Assembly (NCBI GenBank): GCA_023228865.1
Contig: JALOAH010000011.1
Location: 1 to 64,000, forward strand
Origin: Porticoccaceae bacterium
GTDB taxonomy: Bacteria > Pseudomonadota > Gammaproteobacteria > Pseudomonadales > Porticoccaceae
Reading direction: 5' to 3'
Length of the DNA: 64,000 nucleotides
How positions within the stretch are numbered: the first letter of the stretch is position 1; every line of letters starts with the position of its first letter. Below, one piece after another: positions 6,128 to 15,042 of this stretch. The translations under genes were made by a program, and so were the position numbers. The notes beneath the pieces are model-generated. The model made no database searches. It had not been told where the DNA came from and worked only from the letters and a program-made list of their open reading frames with translations.

Positions 6128-7777
6128 TTATGGAAATAAACCCCGCAGCAACTTGGCCTCGGTGACCCGGGAAACACCCTCGATCAGAGCCGCCGTTCTC
6201 ATGTCGAGATTTTCTTCCTGCGCCCGTTTCAATGTCCGCTGAAAGGCATCGAGAAGAATATTCTTTAAACGCGCATTGATCTCATCCAGTGACCAGGTGA
6301 TGTTCTGGGTGCCCTGCACCCACTCAAAATAGGAAACAGTGACACCTCCGGCGTTGCCGAGAATATCCGGCAGGACAAAAATACCTTTGTCGTTGAGTAT
6401 TTCATCGGCTTCCAGGGTGGTGGGGCCATTGGCACCTTCAGCAAGCATTTTGCAGTGGATTTGATCCGCATTTTCCACGGTGATCTGATTTTGCAGTGCC
6501 GCCAGTGCCAGCACATCGCAATCCAGCTCCAGTAATTCCTTGTTGCTGATGGGCTCGGCGTCGGGAAAACCTTCAAGTGCCCGATTTTTGGCGACGTAGG
6601 CGAGAAGCGCATCCAGTGACAGGCCTTGGGGGTTGTAGAGCCCCGTCGAGACATCGCTGACGCCGATAATTTTCGCGCCCGCGTCGGCCAAAAATCGCGC
6701 CGTATAGCTGCCGACGTTGCCAAATCCCTGAATTACCGCCGTGGCCTTTGACAGATCCATGGCTATATGTGCGGCTGCGGCTTCAATCAGGTATACCAGC
6801 CCGCGCCCGGTGGCTTCCTTGCGACCCTGGGAGCCGCCGAGAACAACGGGCTTGCCGGTTACTACCGTCGGTACGGTGTAGCCGCGCTGCTGGCTATAGG
6901 TATCCATTATCCAGGCCATTACGCGCTCGTCGGTGCCCATGTCGGGGGCGGGAATATCCTTGTCCGGGCCAATCATGTCGATGATCTCTGCGGTGAAGCG
7001 GCGCGTCAGGCGCTGCAGTTCACGGCTGCTCAGCAGAGTGGGGTTGATGCGCACGCCGCCCTTGGCGCCACCAAAGGGCAGTTTCATCAGGGCGCACTTC
7101 CAGGTCATCCACATGGCCAGTGCCGCCACTTCGCCAAGGTCGACATCCTGGTGATAACGGATGCCCCCTTTGGTTGGCCCCATGGTGAGCACATGCTGCA
7201 CTCGATAGCCAAAAACAGTTTCAACCTGGCTTCGGTCATCGCTGAAAAAAGGGAAGGAGACCAATTGTGTGCGCTGAGGAAACAGCAGGCGCTGGCGAAT
7301 ATTGTCGTCCAGCTCCATGATTTGCGCCGCTTTTAAAAATTGCTGCTGCGCGAGGCGAAACATCGGCCCTTCCCACTCGTGGCTGCGAGCGTGCACTCTT
7401 GCCAGGGTATAGCGAATGGCGCGCCCCAGGGATACGCTGTTGAGCTGGGTTTTGACCAGGTAGTCGTAGGCGCCGGCTTCAACGGCGCGCACGGCGATTG
7501 AGACATCATCGAGGCTGGTCAGCACCACTATGGGTATATGAGGCTGTGCCGAACGCACTCGGAATAAAGTATCAAGCTCCTGGCTGTCGGGAAGTACCAG
7601 ATCGAGCAGCAGCAAATCTATGCCGCCACGGGCAAGTCGCGCCATGCCAGCGGCCAGACAGTCGACCTTTTCGAGCTTATGGCTGAGCTGCGACTCACCT
7701 TCGAGAAGCCTCTCGATAAGACGGGCGTGGATCGGATTGTCTTCGATCAACAGTAAATGAATGGTTTGATCTTGCAT
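6128..7777 (-). CDS. receiver domain-glutamate dehydrogenase fusion
   Basis: The 549-residue protein joins two domains. Residues 1-130 are a response-regulator receiver: acidic Glu12/Asp13, phospho-acceptor Asp59 in LLLLDLVLPDS, Thr87 and Lys109. Residues 150-549 are a Glu/Leu/Phe/Val dehydrogenase: GPTKGGIRYH, WKCAL (Lys227), catalytic Lys239 in LPFGGAKGGV, PAPDMGTDERVMAW and the nucleotide fold GFGNVGSYTARF. Glutamate dehydrogenase interconverts glutamate and 2-oxoglutarate plus ammonia. I start at the ATG at 7777 because GAGGAG precedes it by 7 bp; a longer frame to 7858 runs into a repeat element. Direct control of dehydrogenase activity by phosphorylation is an inference; the hybrid kinase upstream is a candidate partner. 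Confidence 0.92.
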   Translation of the reverse strand: MQDQTIHLLLIEDNPIHARLIERLLEGESQLSHKLEKVDCLAAGMARLARGGIDLLLLDLVLPDSQELDTLFRVRSAQPHIPIVVLTSLDDVSIAVRAVEAGAYDYLVKTQLNSVSLGRAIRYTLARVHARSHEWEGPMFRLAQQQFLKAAQIMELDDNIRQRLLFPQRTQLVSFPFFSDDRSQVETVFGYRVQHVLTMGPTKGGIRYHQDVDLGEVAALAMWMTWKCALMKLPFGGAKGGVRINPTLLSSRELQRLTRRFTAEIIDMIGPDKDIPAPDMGTDERVMAWIMDTYSQQRGYTVPTVVTGKPVVLGGSQGRKEATGRGLVYLIEAAAAHIAMDLSKATAVIQGFGNVGSYTARFLADAGAKIIGVSDVSTGLYNPQGLSLDALLAYVAKNRALEGFPDAEPISNKELLELDCDVLALAALQNQITVENADQIHCKMLAEGANGPTTLEADEILNDKGIFVLPDILGNAGGVTVSYFEWVQGTQNITWSLDEINARLKNILLDAFQRTLKRAQEENLDMRTAALIEGVSRVTEAKLLRGLFP

Positions 7778-7820
7778 GGTCGGGCTCCTCATAATTATCG
7801 AATCATTGCCGCTCCAAACT

Positions 7821-8256
7821 AAGAAAACTCTGACTAATTCCGTTTTCGTCATTCCCACCTGCGCACACTAGTGTCCGGAATATTTGACGCCGTCATTCCT
7901 GCGTAGGCAGGAATCCTTAATGGCGACCAGCGGAACACCAAAACCAATGTGCGCAGTAGCCTATAAAGCTGTAAATCTGTAAATCTGTAAATCAGCGGGT
8001 TTTTCAACAGCATCAGTCGCATAAGCAACAGCACTGAAAATCTTCCTGGGTTCCTGCCTACGCAGGAAGGGCGGCTGACGTTTAAGTCTTACTGTGCCGA
8101 GCATGACTCAAGCTCCTTTATATTTCAGGATTAAGGCAAACAGCCTACATTTATTGCGGTCAGCAGTGCGCGCCGCCGTAAATCTATAATCCCTTGATTT
8201 TTATGGACTCCCGCCTACGCGGGAGTGACGAAAACAGAATGAATCAGAGTCTCCCT
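7821..8256. mobile_element. MITE-like element A (436 bp)
   Basis: The ends are AAAACTCTGACTAA and TGAATCAGAGTCTCC, imperfect inverted repeats. The interior carries several GTCATTCCTGCGTAGGCAGGAATCC-like palindromes (about 7890, 8048, 8205) and the triplicate GTAAATCT near 7973. The reverse complement of most of the element recurs at 12204-12572. It occupies almost the whole 520-bp gap between the dehydrogenase fusion and the kinase gene. No coding region is supported. Confidence 0.7.
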
Positions 8257-8297
8257 AATAAAGATGAATTTTCAGTGATTTATTGCAAGTTTGCGGA

Positions 8298-11200
8298 CTA
8301 GTTCACCATGGCGGCCTCCAGTAAAGGCTTCAACTCGGCAATTTTTGCCTGAAGGGGAGCGATCGCTTTGCCAGCGGCTGCCAACTGGTTATCGCGGGAC
8401 AGGTTTTCCAGCACCAGCGCCGCCGCGGCGGTTTTTTTGGCGCCGATAACATGGGCGGAACTTTTAAGGGTATGAGCCGCTCTGCGCAACTCCTGGGCGT
8501 CCTGCTTTGCCAGCGCCTGATCAATGGCTGCCATCAGATCAGGATATTGCTGCAGGAACATCTCAGTCAGTTCCCGCAGCAGTTGTTTGTCCCCTTCGAG
8601 CTGCTTCAGCGCTCCCTGCCAGTCGAGGTCGGCAAGCCGATCATCACTGACAGAAGCTGGCGGCGGTTGTCTTGCGTTGGCGTTGTCAGGATGGTTGTTC
8701 TCAAAAGATTCTCTGTCGGCCATGGCTTCCTCCTTCGCGGGTGCTGCCGCTGTGGGTTTTTCTGGCAGTGTTGCCGGTTTGGTGCTGGTCACTGCAGATA
8801 TTGGCGGCACGGTTTCGACGGCGCGAAAGAGCTCCGCGGCGCGAAACGGCTTGGCAACATAGTTGTCCATCCCCGCCGCCATGCAGCGTTCTCGATCCTC
8901 CGTGGTTGCCCCCGCCGTCATTGCCACTATGGGAATGTGGCCGTTGGTTTCGCGCTCAAGTTCGCGAATTTTTCTGGTGGCGGTGAGGCCGTCCATGACG
9001 GGCATTTGCACATCCATCAACACCACGTCAAAGGTGCCGCTCTTGATAGCGGCAATAGCGTCTTCACCATTTTCCGCCAGTTCAACCTGATGGCCCCGTT
9101 TGACGAGAAGATCCGTCGCCACTTTCTGATTGATCACACCATCTTCAACCAGCAATACTTTTCTTGGCTGCAAATTTTCGGGCTTGCTTGCCTGTGGCGA
9201 GGTAGGGTCTTCCGCCGTGGCAACACCCAGCGCATCAGTGATGGCCACCAGCAACTCTGAATGTTTGACAGGTTTTAGTAAGGTGCGAGAAATATCTAAC
9301 TGCCGCAAATAGTTTTCGTCCCCTGAAAATCCGGCGGAAGACAGGATCAAAATGCGTATTTTGGCGTTGTCTGGCTGGCTGCGAATTTTTTCAGCAAGCT
9401 CAAAGCCGTCCATGCCCGGCATCATGACGTCGAGAATGGCCATTGAAAATTCACTGTCTTGAGTGCGCTTTTCAGCAAGCAGCGCCAGTGCTTTCGCGGC
9501 GCTGTCCACAGTGGTTACCACCATGCCCCAGCTTGACATGATTTCCTCGAGAATCATTCGGTTGGTGCTGTTGTCATCCACAACCAGCACCCGTTTTCCC
9601 CTGAGATCCACGGAGGGTTGCGGTGTCTTCGCCCCTTGTCGAGAAAGCCTGAAGGTAATGGTAAAGGAAAAGGTGCTGCCCTTTCCGGGCTCGCTTGACA
9701 CTTCCAGCTGGCCGCCCATTTTGCCAACCAGTTCCGATGCGATGGTCAAACCCAGCCCGGTGCCGCCGTACTGGCGGGTGGTTGTCGAGTCTGCCTGGCC
9801 AAAGGCTTCGAAAATTTTCTGGCGCTGCTCTTCAGAAATGCCAATGCCGGTATCGCGAACCTCAAACGCCAGACGAACTTTTTCGTCATCAATGGCTTCA
9901 GGTTTCATGTCGACAACAATTTCGCCCTTCTCGGTAAATTTGATGGCATTGCCAACCAGATTAACCACAACCTGCCTGAGCCGAACGGGGTCACCCAGCA
10001 GGTTGTCTGGTACCTCTGGGGGAATATGAAACGCGAGCTCCAGTTTTTTGTCATTGGCGCGCAGCGCCAGGGTTTGCAGAGTGTCGCCAAGAATTTCCCG
10101 CAGATTGAAAGGAATTTCCTCCAGCTCCAGCTTGCCCGCCTCGATTTTAGAAATATCGAGAATATCGTTGATCAGGCTCAGCAGGTTGTCCGCTGATTTG
10201 AGAATTATGGCAATATATTCCAGCTGTTGCTTCGTCAGTTCTGTGCTTTGAAGCAGCTCGGCGACGCCAATCACGCCATTTAGGGGGGTGCGAATTTCGT
10301 GGCTCATGGTGGATAAAAACCGGCTTTTCGCGTCGGTCATCATCACCAGTTTTTGGTTGGCTTTTTCCAGCGCCACACTATTATTTTTCAGCTGTAAATT
10401 TAGACGGTTTTTAATGCGGTAGCTGCGAAAGATCATGGCGATCAGGGTCAGCACCACCATCAGAGCAGCCGCAGCTGCAACGAGAATATACTGCTGGTAT
10501 TCGATAGTGCTGACCTGTTTTGCGAGAATGTCATTTTTCGCGGCGATTAAATGTTCCTGTTTTTCCAGCTCTGTTTTTTGCTGGGCAATTAATGCCAGGT
10601 TTTCGGCAATTTTTTCGAAGACCTCTGCGATGGCAGCTTCTTTTTTTGCCAGTGCATCCTCGTTTTCAATGAGCCTGTTTTCGGTTTCAAGCAATTTCAT
10701 ATCCATTTCGGCCAGCTTGTTTTCCACAGCTGCCAGCTCCATTTCTTTTGCCTTCACTTGTTTGCTCTGTTGCTGAATTTTGTCCTCCTGTGCGGCAAGT
10801 AATTTTTCCTGGGTGTCCAGTTCCTCCTGCTGCTGGCGGGCAATGGCTTTTGCGTGAGCCAGTTCGGCTTCGGTTTCCCTGTAAATCAACGCCTTGTCGA
10901 CCTCGGTGCCGCCAAACAAAAGTATTTCCTTAGATAGTTGCAAACCTGCGTCAATGACATTGCTGCGGTTAACTTCAAAGGTGAGAATGTTCTTGGCCGG
11001 GTGGGTAAAATTAATCATGACATTGTCTTGATCCTTGCTGCCGTCGGTAATTATCAGGGTATGACTTTGTCGCAATCTTTGCAGGATGTCCGCCAGGTTT
11101 GAATTCTCGGAGCCGGGCAATAGCAATACATGGGGAGGGTTGGTCTGGGGCAGTGAGTTGAATTCCCTGACCACCACAGACTTGCCCCGTATTTTTAATT

Positions 11201-11450
11201 TAGGCATCTCTATTTTGAGGACTTTGAGCAGCTGCCGATCGCGTCCGTAGAGGCCGAGGATCAATTGATCAGTCTGGGCTTCCCCAGGCCAGATTGTGTG
11301 TTCGAGAATGGCGGCGAGCAGCGATGCCTTGCCCTCTTCCGGGGTTACGGGTTTCGCCATTGCCGGGGCATATACCGCCAGGATTAAGCAGCAGCACAAC
11401 AAAACCCGCAGCAGAGGGTAGAAGTGATGTAACGATGTACGGCGTCTCAT
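8298..11450 (-). CDS. YfiR-type hybrid sensor histidine kinase with two receivers and HPt
   Basis: The 1050-residue membrane sensor has, in order: signal peptide (1-32), a periplasmic YfiR/DUF4154-like domain (about 40-180), a long coiled coil (about 190-320), one transmembrane helix (near YILVAAAAALMVVLTLIAMI), HisKA with SHEIRTPLNG (His about 383), HATPase (NLVGNAIKFTEKG, DTGIGI, GTGLGL), receiver 1 (ILDVMMPGMDG, Asp about 673), receiver 2 (VLMDVQMPVMDG, Asp about 810) and a C-terminal HPt (AAHTLKSSAHVIG, His about 992). All phosphorelay residues are present. No separate regulator is adjacent except the receiver-dehydrogenase fusion, on the same strand but across a 520-bp repeat. Ligand unknown. 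Confidence 0.93.
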   Translation of the reverse strand: MRRRTSLHHFYPLLRVLLCCCLILAVYAPAMAKPVTPEEGKASLLAAILEHTIWPGEAQTDQLILGLYGRDRQLLKVLKIEMPKLKIRGKSVVVREFNSLPQTNPPHVLLLPGSENSNLADILQRLRQSHTLIITDGSKDQDNVMINFTHPAKNILTFEVNRSNVIDAGLQLSKEILLFGGTEVDKALIYRETEAELAHAKAIARQQQEELDTQEKLLAAQEDKIQQQSKQVKAKEMELAAVENKLAEMDMKLLETENRLIENEDALAKKEAAIAEVFEKIAENLALIAQQKTELEKQEHLIAAKNDILAKQVSTIEYQQYILVAAAAALMVVLTLIAMIFRSYRIKNRLNLQLKNNSVALEKANQKLVMMTDAKSRFLSTMSHEIRTPLNGVIGVAELLQSTELTKQQLEYIAIILKSADNLLSLINDILDISKIEAGKLELEEIPFNLREILGDTLQTLALRANDKKLELAFHIPPEVPDNLLGDPVRLRQVVVNLVGNAIKFTEKGEIVVDMKPEAIDDEKVRLAFEVRDTGIGISEEQRQKIFEAFGQADSTTTRQYGGTGLGLTIASELVGKMGGQLEVSSEPGKGSTFSFTITFRLSRQGAKTPQPSVDLRGKRVLVVDDNSTNRMILEEIMSSWGMVVTTVDSAAKALALLAEKRTQDSEFSMAILDVMMPGMDGFELAEKIRSQPDNAKIRILILSSAGFSGDENYLRQLDISRTLLKPVKHSELLVAITDALGVATAEDPTSPQASKPENLQPRKVLLVEDGVINQKVATDLLVKRGHQVELAENGEDAIAAIKSGTFDVVLMDVQMPVMDGLTATRKIRELERETNGHIPIVAMTAGATTEDRERCMAAGMDNYVAKPFRAAELFRAVETVPPISAVTSTKPATLPEKPTAAAPAKEEAMADRESFENNHPDNANARQPPPASVSDDRLADLDWQGALKQLEGDKQLLRELTEMFLQQYPDLMAAIDQALAKQDAQELRRAAHTLKSSAHVIGAKKTAAAALVLENLSRDNQLAAAGKAIAPLQAKIAELKPLLEAAMVN

Positions 11451-11722
11451 TGCAAATGGGACGGCTAGGGAAGGGTAGCCTCAGAATGAAAGCGACCGCA
11501 AGCCCTCCTTCCCCGCGTCATTCTCCACACCAGTTTATGTATAGAATAGTGCACCGCATCCAGTTTGTTGGAAAAGTTGCGGGGTTTATTGTCGGCACCG
11601 GCAAGACGAGTCACCCTTGAGTGCGACCGGGATCGAAATAACGGCTCTGGCTGATGTGGGTCAATACGGCGAATTGCTCCTGGGGAGATGATTAATCTGT
11701 AATCCACAACAAGGTAACCCCG

Positions 11723-12205
11723 ATGATTAATTATGTTCAAGGTGATATTTTTGAAAGCAAAGCGCAACTCATTGCCCAGGGTGTCGCGCCCAACGACAAT
11801 TTTGGCCAGGGGTTGGCGTTGGCGCTGAGGGAGCGCTGGCCGGCAATGTACAAAGATTTCAGGCATTTTTGCCAAACCCAGCATCCCAAAAGTGGCGATC
11901 TGTGGACGTGGTCCGGTGCAGAGGGCGTTCGTATTGCCCATCTTTTCACCCAGGAAGCCGCCTATGGCCACGGTGAGAAACCCGGCAAAGCCACGGTTGC
12001 CCATGTCAATCACAGCCTGCGGGCGCTGCGTAAGGAAATAGAGAGAGAAGGCATCAAAAGTGTCGCCCTTCCTCGCCTCGCCACCGGTGTTGGTGGGCTG
12101 GACTGGAGTGAGGTCAAGCCGTTGATCGAATCTCAGCTGGGGGATCTGGAGGTGACTGTGGACGTCTACGAAACCTATATCCCCGCAGCAACGGGGACGG
12201 TTTAG
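11723..12205 (+). CDS. macro-domain protein
   Basis: This 160-residue single-domain protein has the macro fold signatures: IN-Y-V-x-GDIFES at the N-terminus, an AQGVAPNDNFGQGLALALRE loop and LPRLATGVGGLDWSEV for phosphate binding. Members bind or hydrolyse ADP-ribose derivatives or related nucleotide phosphates. The usual catalytic N-x-N is replaced by AQGVAPND, as in ALC1-like or Appr-1''-p-type members, so activity is uncertain. The stop codon adjoins MITE-like element B. It is transcribed away from the sensor kinase. Confidence 0.88.
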   Translation: MINYVQGDIFESKAQLIAQGVAPNDNFGQGLALALRERWPAMYKDFRHFCQTQHPKSGDLWTWSGAEGVRIAHLFTQEAAYGHGEKPGKATVAHVNHSLRALRKEIEREGIKSVALPRLATGVGGLDWSEVKPLIESQLGDLEVTVDVYETYIPAATGTV

Positions 12206-12572
12206 GAAAACTCTGATTAACTCTGTTTTCGTCACTCCCGCATAGGCGCGCTGCTGTTTTGAATAAATGTAGGCTGTTTGCCTTACATCCTGGAATAGAA
12301 AGGAGTTTGAGTCATGTTCGGCACATTAAGACTTAAACGACAGCCGTCGTTCCTGCGTAGGCAGGAATCTGGAGAGGTTTTCAGTGCTGCCTCTTATGTT
12401 GCTAATGCTGTTGAAAAATCAGCGGATTTACAGCTTTATAGGCTACTGCGGGCATTTGTTTTGGTGTTCCGCTGGTCGCCATTAAGGATTCCTGTCTACG
12501 CAGGAATGACGGCGTGAAATATTCCGGACAGCAGTGCGCGTCGGCGGCAATGACATTAATCAGAGCTTTTTT
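12204..12572. mobile_element. MITE-like element B (369 bp), inverted copy of element A
   Basis: The ends are AGGAAAACTCTGATTAACT and ATTAATCAGAGCTTTTTT. The reverse complement follows element A closely, including GGAATCCTTAATGGCGACCA, CGGAACACCAAAAC, GTAGCCTATAAAGCTGTAAA and AAGGCAAACAGCCTACATTT. Palindromic GTAGGCAGGAAT units lie at about 12352 and 12486. It fills the gap between the macro-domain gene and osmC. A 67-codon open frame inside it is not a gene. Confidence 0.72.
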
Positions 12573-12659
12573 AGAATTGCCAGAGCCTGGCAACACTGAG
12601 TCTGAAGATTCTTGATGGCAGGCAAGATCAGATTGCAACAACACTAATGGAGGTAAACC

Positions 12660-13097
12660 ATGGAAACTCTTCCCCACAACTACAGGGTGACGGCCAAGGC
12701 CGGATTGCAGGGCGCGGTGGCGCTGCTCACCGAAGAAGGTGCCGAGCTGGCCTGCGCCGCGCCGGTGACTTTTGGCGGCGAGCCTGGCGGACAAAGCCCG
12801 GAATACCTGATTGCCGAGGCGGTGGCCGGTTGTTTTATTCTCACCTTCAGGGCAATCGCTGCCGCTTCCAAGCTGTCATGGCAAAGTCTTGACTGTGAGG
12901 TTGTCGGCACCCTCGACAAGGTTGAGCGCAAACTGCGGTTTAGCGGATTTACAGTGGCTGCGGTGCTCACCATCACAGTCCCGGACGACAAAGAGAAGGC
13001 GCTCAGTTTATTGACAAAAGCGGAGCAGAACTGTCTGATCAGCAACAGTCTGTCCTGCCCGGTTCATCTCCAGGGGCGCATTGAAATTTCACCCTAG
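12660..13097 (+). CDS. OsmC family protein
   Basis: This 145-residue protein resembles OsmC/Ohr thiol peroxidases, which reduce hydroperoxides with two cysteines. The paired cysteines are visible: EAVAGCFILTF (Cys about 58) and SNSLSCPVHLQG (Cys about 124). A strong ribosome binding site (TGGAGG) is 7 bases before the ATG. The specific substrate is not evident. The downstream ATP-grasp-like gene starts 25 bp after the stop, so the two may be co-transcribed. Confidence 0.9.
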   Translation: METLPHNYRVTAKAGLQGAVALLTEEGAELACAAPVTFGGEPGGQSPEYLIAEAVAGCFILTFRAIAAASKLSWQSLDCEVVGTLDKVERKLRFSGFTVAAVLTITVPDDKEKALSLLTKAEQNCLISNSLSCPVHLQGRIEISP

Positions 13098-13122
13098 ACG
13101 CTGTGATGAGTGCGCCCCTAAT

Positions 13123-14397
13123 ATGAATACGCCCATACACAACAGTTTGAATATTCAAACCCTTAATAATCAGTGTTTCTGTATCAGTCTCGATGACGAC
13201 GCACTGCGGGCGGCGCTGGAGTCGGAACTGGGTTCTCCTGGACTCTCCGCGCTGATCAAGGAGCGCTGTCCCTACCTGTTTTCGGCGCGGCCGCTGTTCG
13301 TCAGCGCCCAGCACAGGGATGCAATGGCGGCAATTATTGCCGCCGTCGAGTCTGTGGTGGCACTGCCCGCCTGGCGGGACATGGTACTTGCCCGGGCTGG
13401 CGCCATTGTCAGGGGGAAGCCGGGCGCCAAAGGGGTGTTTTTGGGGTATGACTTCCATGTCAATGAATCGCGGCTGGGGCTTATTGAAATCAACACCAAT
13501 GCCGGTGGCGCCATGCTCAACGCCATTCTGGCGCGAGCCCAGCGCGCCTGCTGCCCCGAGGTGGCGGATGTGGTTCCCGCCCAAGCGGCAATCACGCGAC
13601 TGGAAGAAGCGATGGTTGCCATGTTTCGCAATGAATGGCACTTGTCGGGACGGGATCGCCCCTTGGCGACTATTGCGATTGTCGATGAGGAGCCCAGGGA
13701 GCAGTATCTCTACCCCGAATTCATTCTGTTTCAACAGCTGTTCCAGCGCTGTGGCATCACGGCGGTGATTGCGGCTCCGGAAGAACTTGAGTTTGCTGGC
13801 GGCACCCTCTGGTATGGCGACAGGCAAATCGACCTGGTGTACAACCGCCTCACGGATTTCCTCCTCGAACAACCGGGCAATGCTGTGTTGCGCCAGGCGT
13901 ATCTGGAACAGGCGATAGTGCTGACGCCCCATCCTCAGGCTCATGCGCTCTATGGGGACAAGCGCAATCTGGCGGTGCTCAGCGATGCCGGTGCCCTCGA
14001 AGCCCTGGGGGTGCCAGAAAACATTCGCCACCGGTTGCTGACGGGAATTCCCCACACGGAAATTGTCGACCCCCGCCATGCCGACAGGCTTTGGGCGCAG
14101 CGGCGCCAGCTCTTTTTTAAACCCGCATCCGGGTATGGCAGTCGCGCCGCCTATCGCGGCGAAAAACTCACCAAGCGGGTTTGGCAGCAGATTCTCGAAG
14201 GGGATTATGTGGCGCAGGATCTGGTTTTGCCCGGAGAGCGCGCCATCGGCGGTGGTGTCAGTGAAATGTTGAAATTTGACTTGCGCAACTACGTTTATGA
14301 CGGCGCGGTGCAGTGGATAGCGGCGCGGTTGTACCAGGGGCAGACCACAAACTTCCGCACCCCCGGGGGTGGTTTTGCCCCTGTATATATTGCCTAG
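13123..14397 (+). CDS. ATP-grasp-like protein of unknown function
   Basis: This 424-residue protein shows ATP-grasp-like features: a glycine-rich nucleotide loop (FFKPASGYGSRAAYRGEKLT), a metal-binding type segment (GLIEINTNAGGAML) and a C-terminal QTTNFRTPGGGFAPV. The order suggests a circularly permuted ATP-grasp ligase. No substrate can be named. I use the ATG at 13123; an in-frame TTG at 13081 would overlap osmC and has no ribosome binding site, though the chosen ATG also lacks a strong one. Its position just downstream of osmC hints at a redox or thiol theme, but this is weak. Confidence 0.78.
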   Translation: MNTPIHNSLNIQTLNNQCFCISLDDDALRAALESELGSPGLSALIKERCPYLFSARPLFVSAQHRDAMAAIIAAVESVVALPAWRDMVLARAGAIVRGKPGAKGVFLGYDFHVNESRLGLIEINTNAGGAMLNAILARAQRACCPEVADVVPAQAAITRLEEAMVAMFRNEWHLSGRDRPLATIAIVDEEPREQYLYPEFILFQQLFQRCGITAVIAAPEELEFAGGTLWYGDRQIDLVYNRLTDFLLEQPGNAVLRQAYLEQAIVLTPHPQAHALYGDKRNLAVLSDAGALEALGVPENIRHRLLTGIPHTEIVDPRHADRLWAQRRQLFFKPASGYGSRAAYRGEKLTKRVWQQILEGDYVAQDLVLPGERAIGGGVSEMLKFDLRNYVYDGAVQWIAARLYQGQTTNFRTPGGGFAPVYIA

Positions 14398-14445
14398 TCC
14401 GAATACTGTCCCCGCATTTCAGCCTGTACGGCGGCAATTTGAGCG

Positions 14446-15042
14446 TTAGCACCCCCTGAACACCAGGAGCTGGTTGTTGGCGGGCATGGCGTTGTCTGCT
14501 TGGAGGTTGAAGCCGATATCCTCGGCCAGGCGAATAATAGCCTCGCTGTCGCGAATGCCCTGGTGGGGAGCCTGGGATTTTAACCAGCCATCGAAAGCTG
14601 CATTGCTGGCGGTGGTAAATTTTCCGCCGTATTTGAACGGGCCGTAAATAACCAGGGTCGCCGGTTGCTGGGCGATGCGGCCAATGCCTTCAAACATGGC
14701 CACCACTGCACTCCAGGGCATGATATGGCAGGTATTGGCGGTGAAAAAACCGTCAAAGGTGGACGTGGGCCAGCGCCCGGTGACATCCAGGGTCAGTGGG
14801 CTGCGCAGGTTGTCAGCGGGGTATTCCTCGAGCCAGGCGTGGATGCCGGCGATATTTTCGCTTCGGTCGCTGGGCTGCCAGATGAGGTGGCTGAGGGCGG
14901 GGGCAAAAAACACGGCGTGTTGACCGGTGCCGCTGCCAATTTCCAGCACTTTGGTGGTGTTGGCAAAGACTGGCTCAAGAATTGTCAGGATGGGCTGGCA
15001 ATTGTTGGCGCAGGCTTGGGAAAAAGGTTTGATGGCGGCCAT
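14446..15042 (-). CDS. DUF938 SAM-dependent methyltransferase-like protein
   Basis: The 198-residue protein matches the DUF938 family. A SAM-binding loop VLEIGSGTGQHAVFFA lies near residue 33, followed by the conserved WQPSDRSENIAGI and the motif FFTANTCHIMPWSAV. The substrate is unknown. Its start codon directly abuts the yaaA stop, so the two genes form an operon. It may be part of the same stress response as YaaA, but nothing in the sequence proves it. Confidence 0.9.
   Translation of the reverse strand: MAAIKPFSQACANNCQPILTILEPVFANTTKVLEIGSGTGQHAVFFAPALSHLIWQPSDRSENIAGIHAWLEEYPADNLRSPLTLDVTGRWPTSTFDGFFTANTCHIMPWSAVVAMFEGIGRIAQQPATLVIYGPFKYGGKFTTASNAAFDGWLKSQAPHQGIRDSEAIIRLAEDIGFNLQADNAMPANNQLLVFRGC

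Noticed and set aside
7860..8235. Repeated GTAGGCAGGAATCC palindromes as a possible CRISPR array
   Set aside because: Units are unevenly spaced, in both orientations and part of a MITE-like element that recurs inverted at 12204-12572; no cas gene.
12314..12517. 67-codon frame inside element B
   Set aside because: Encoded by repeat sequence; the equivalent in element A is interrupted.
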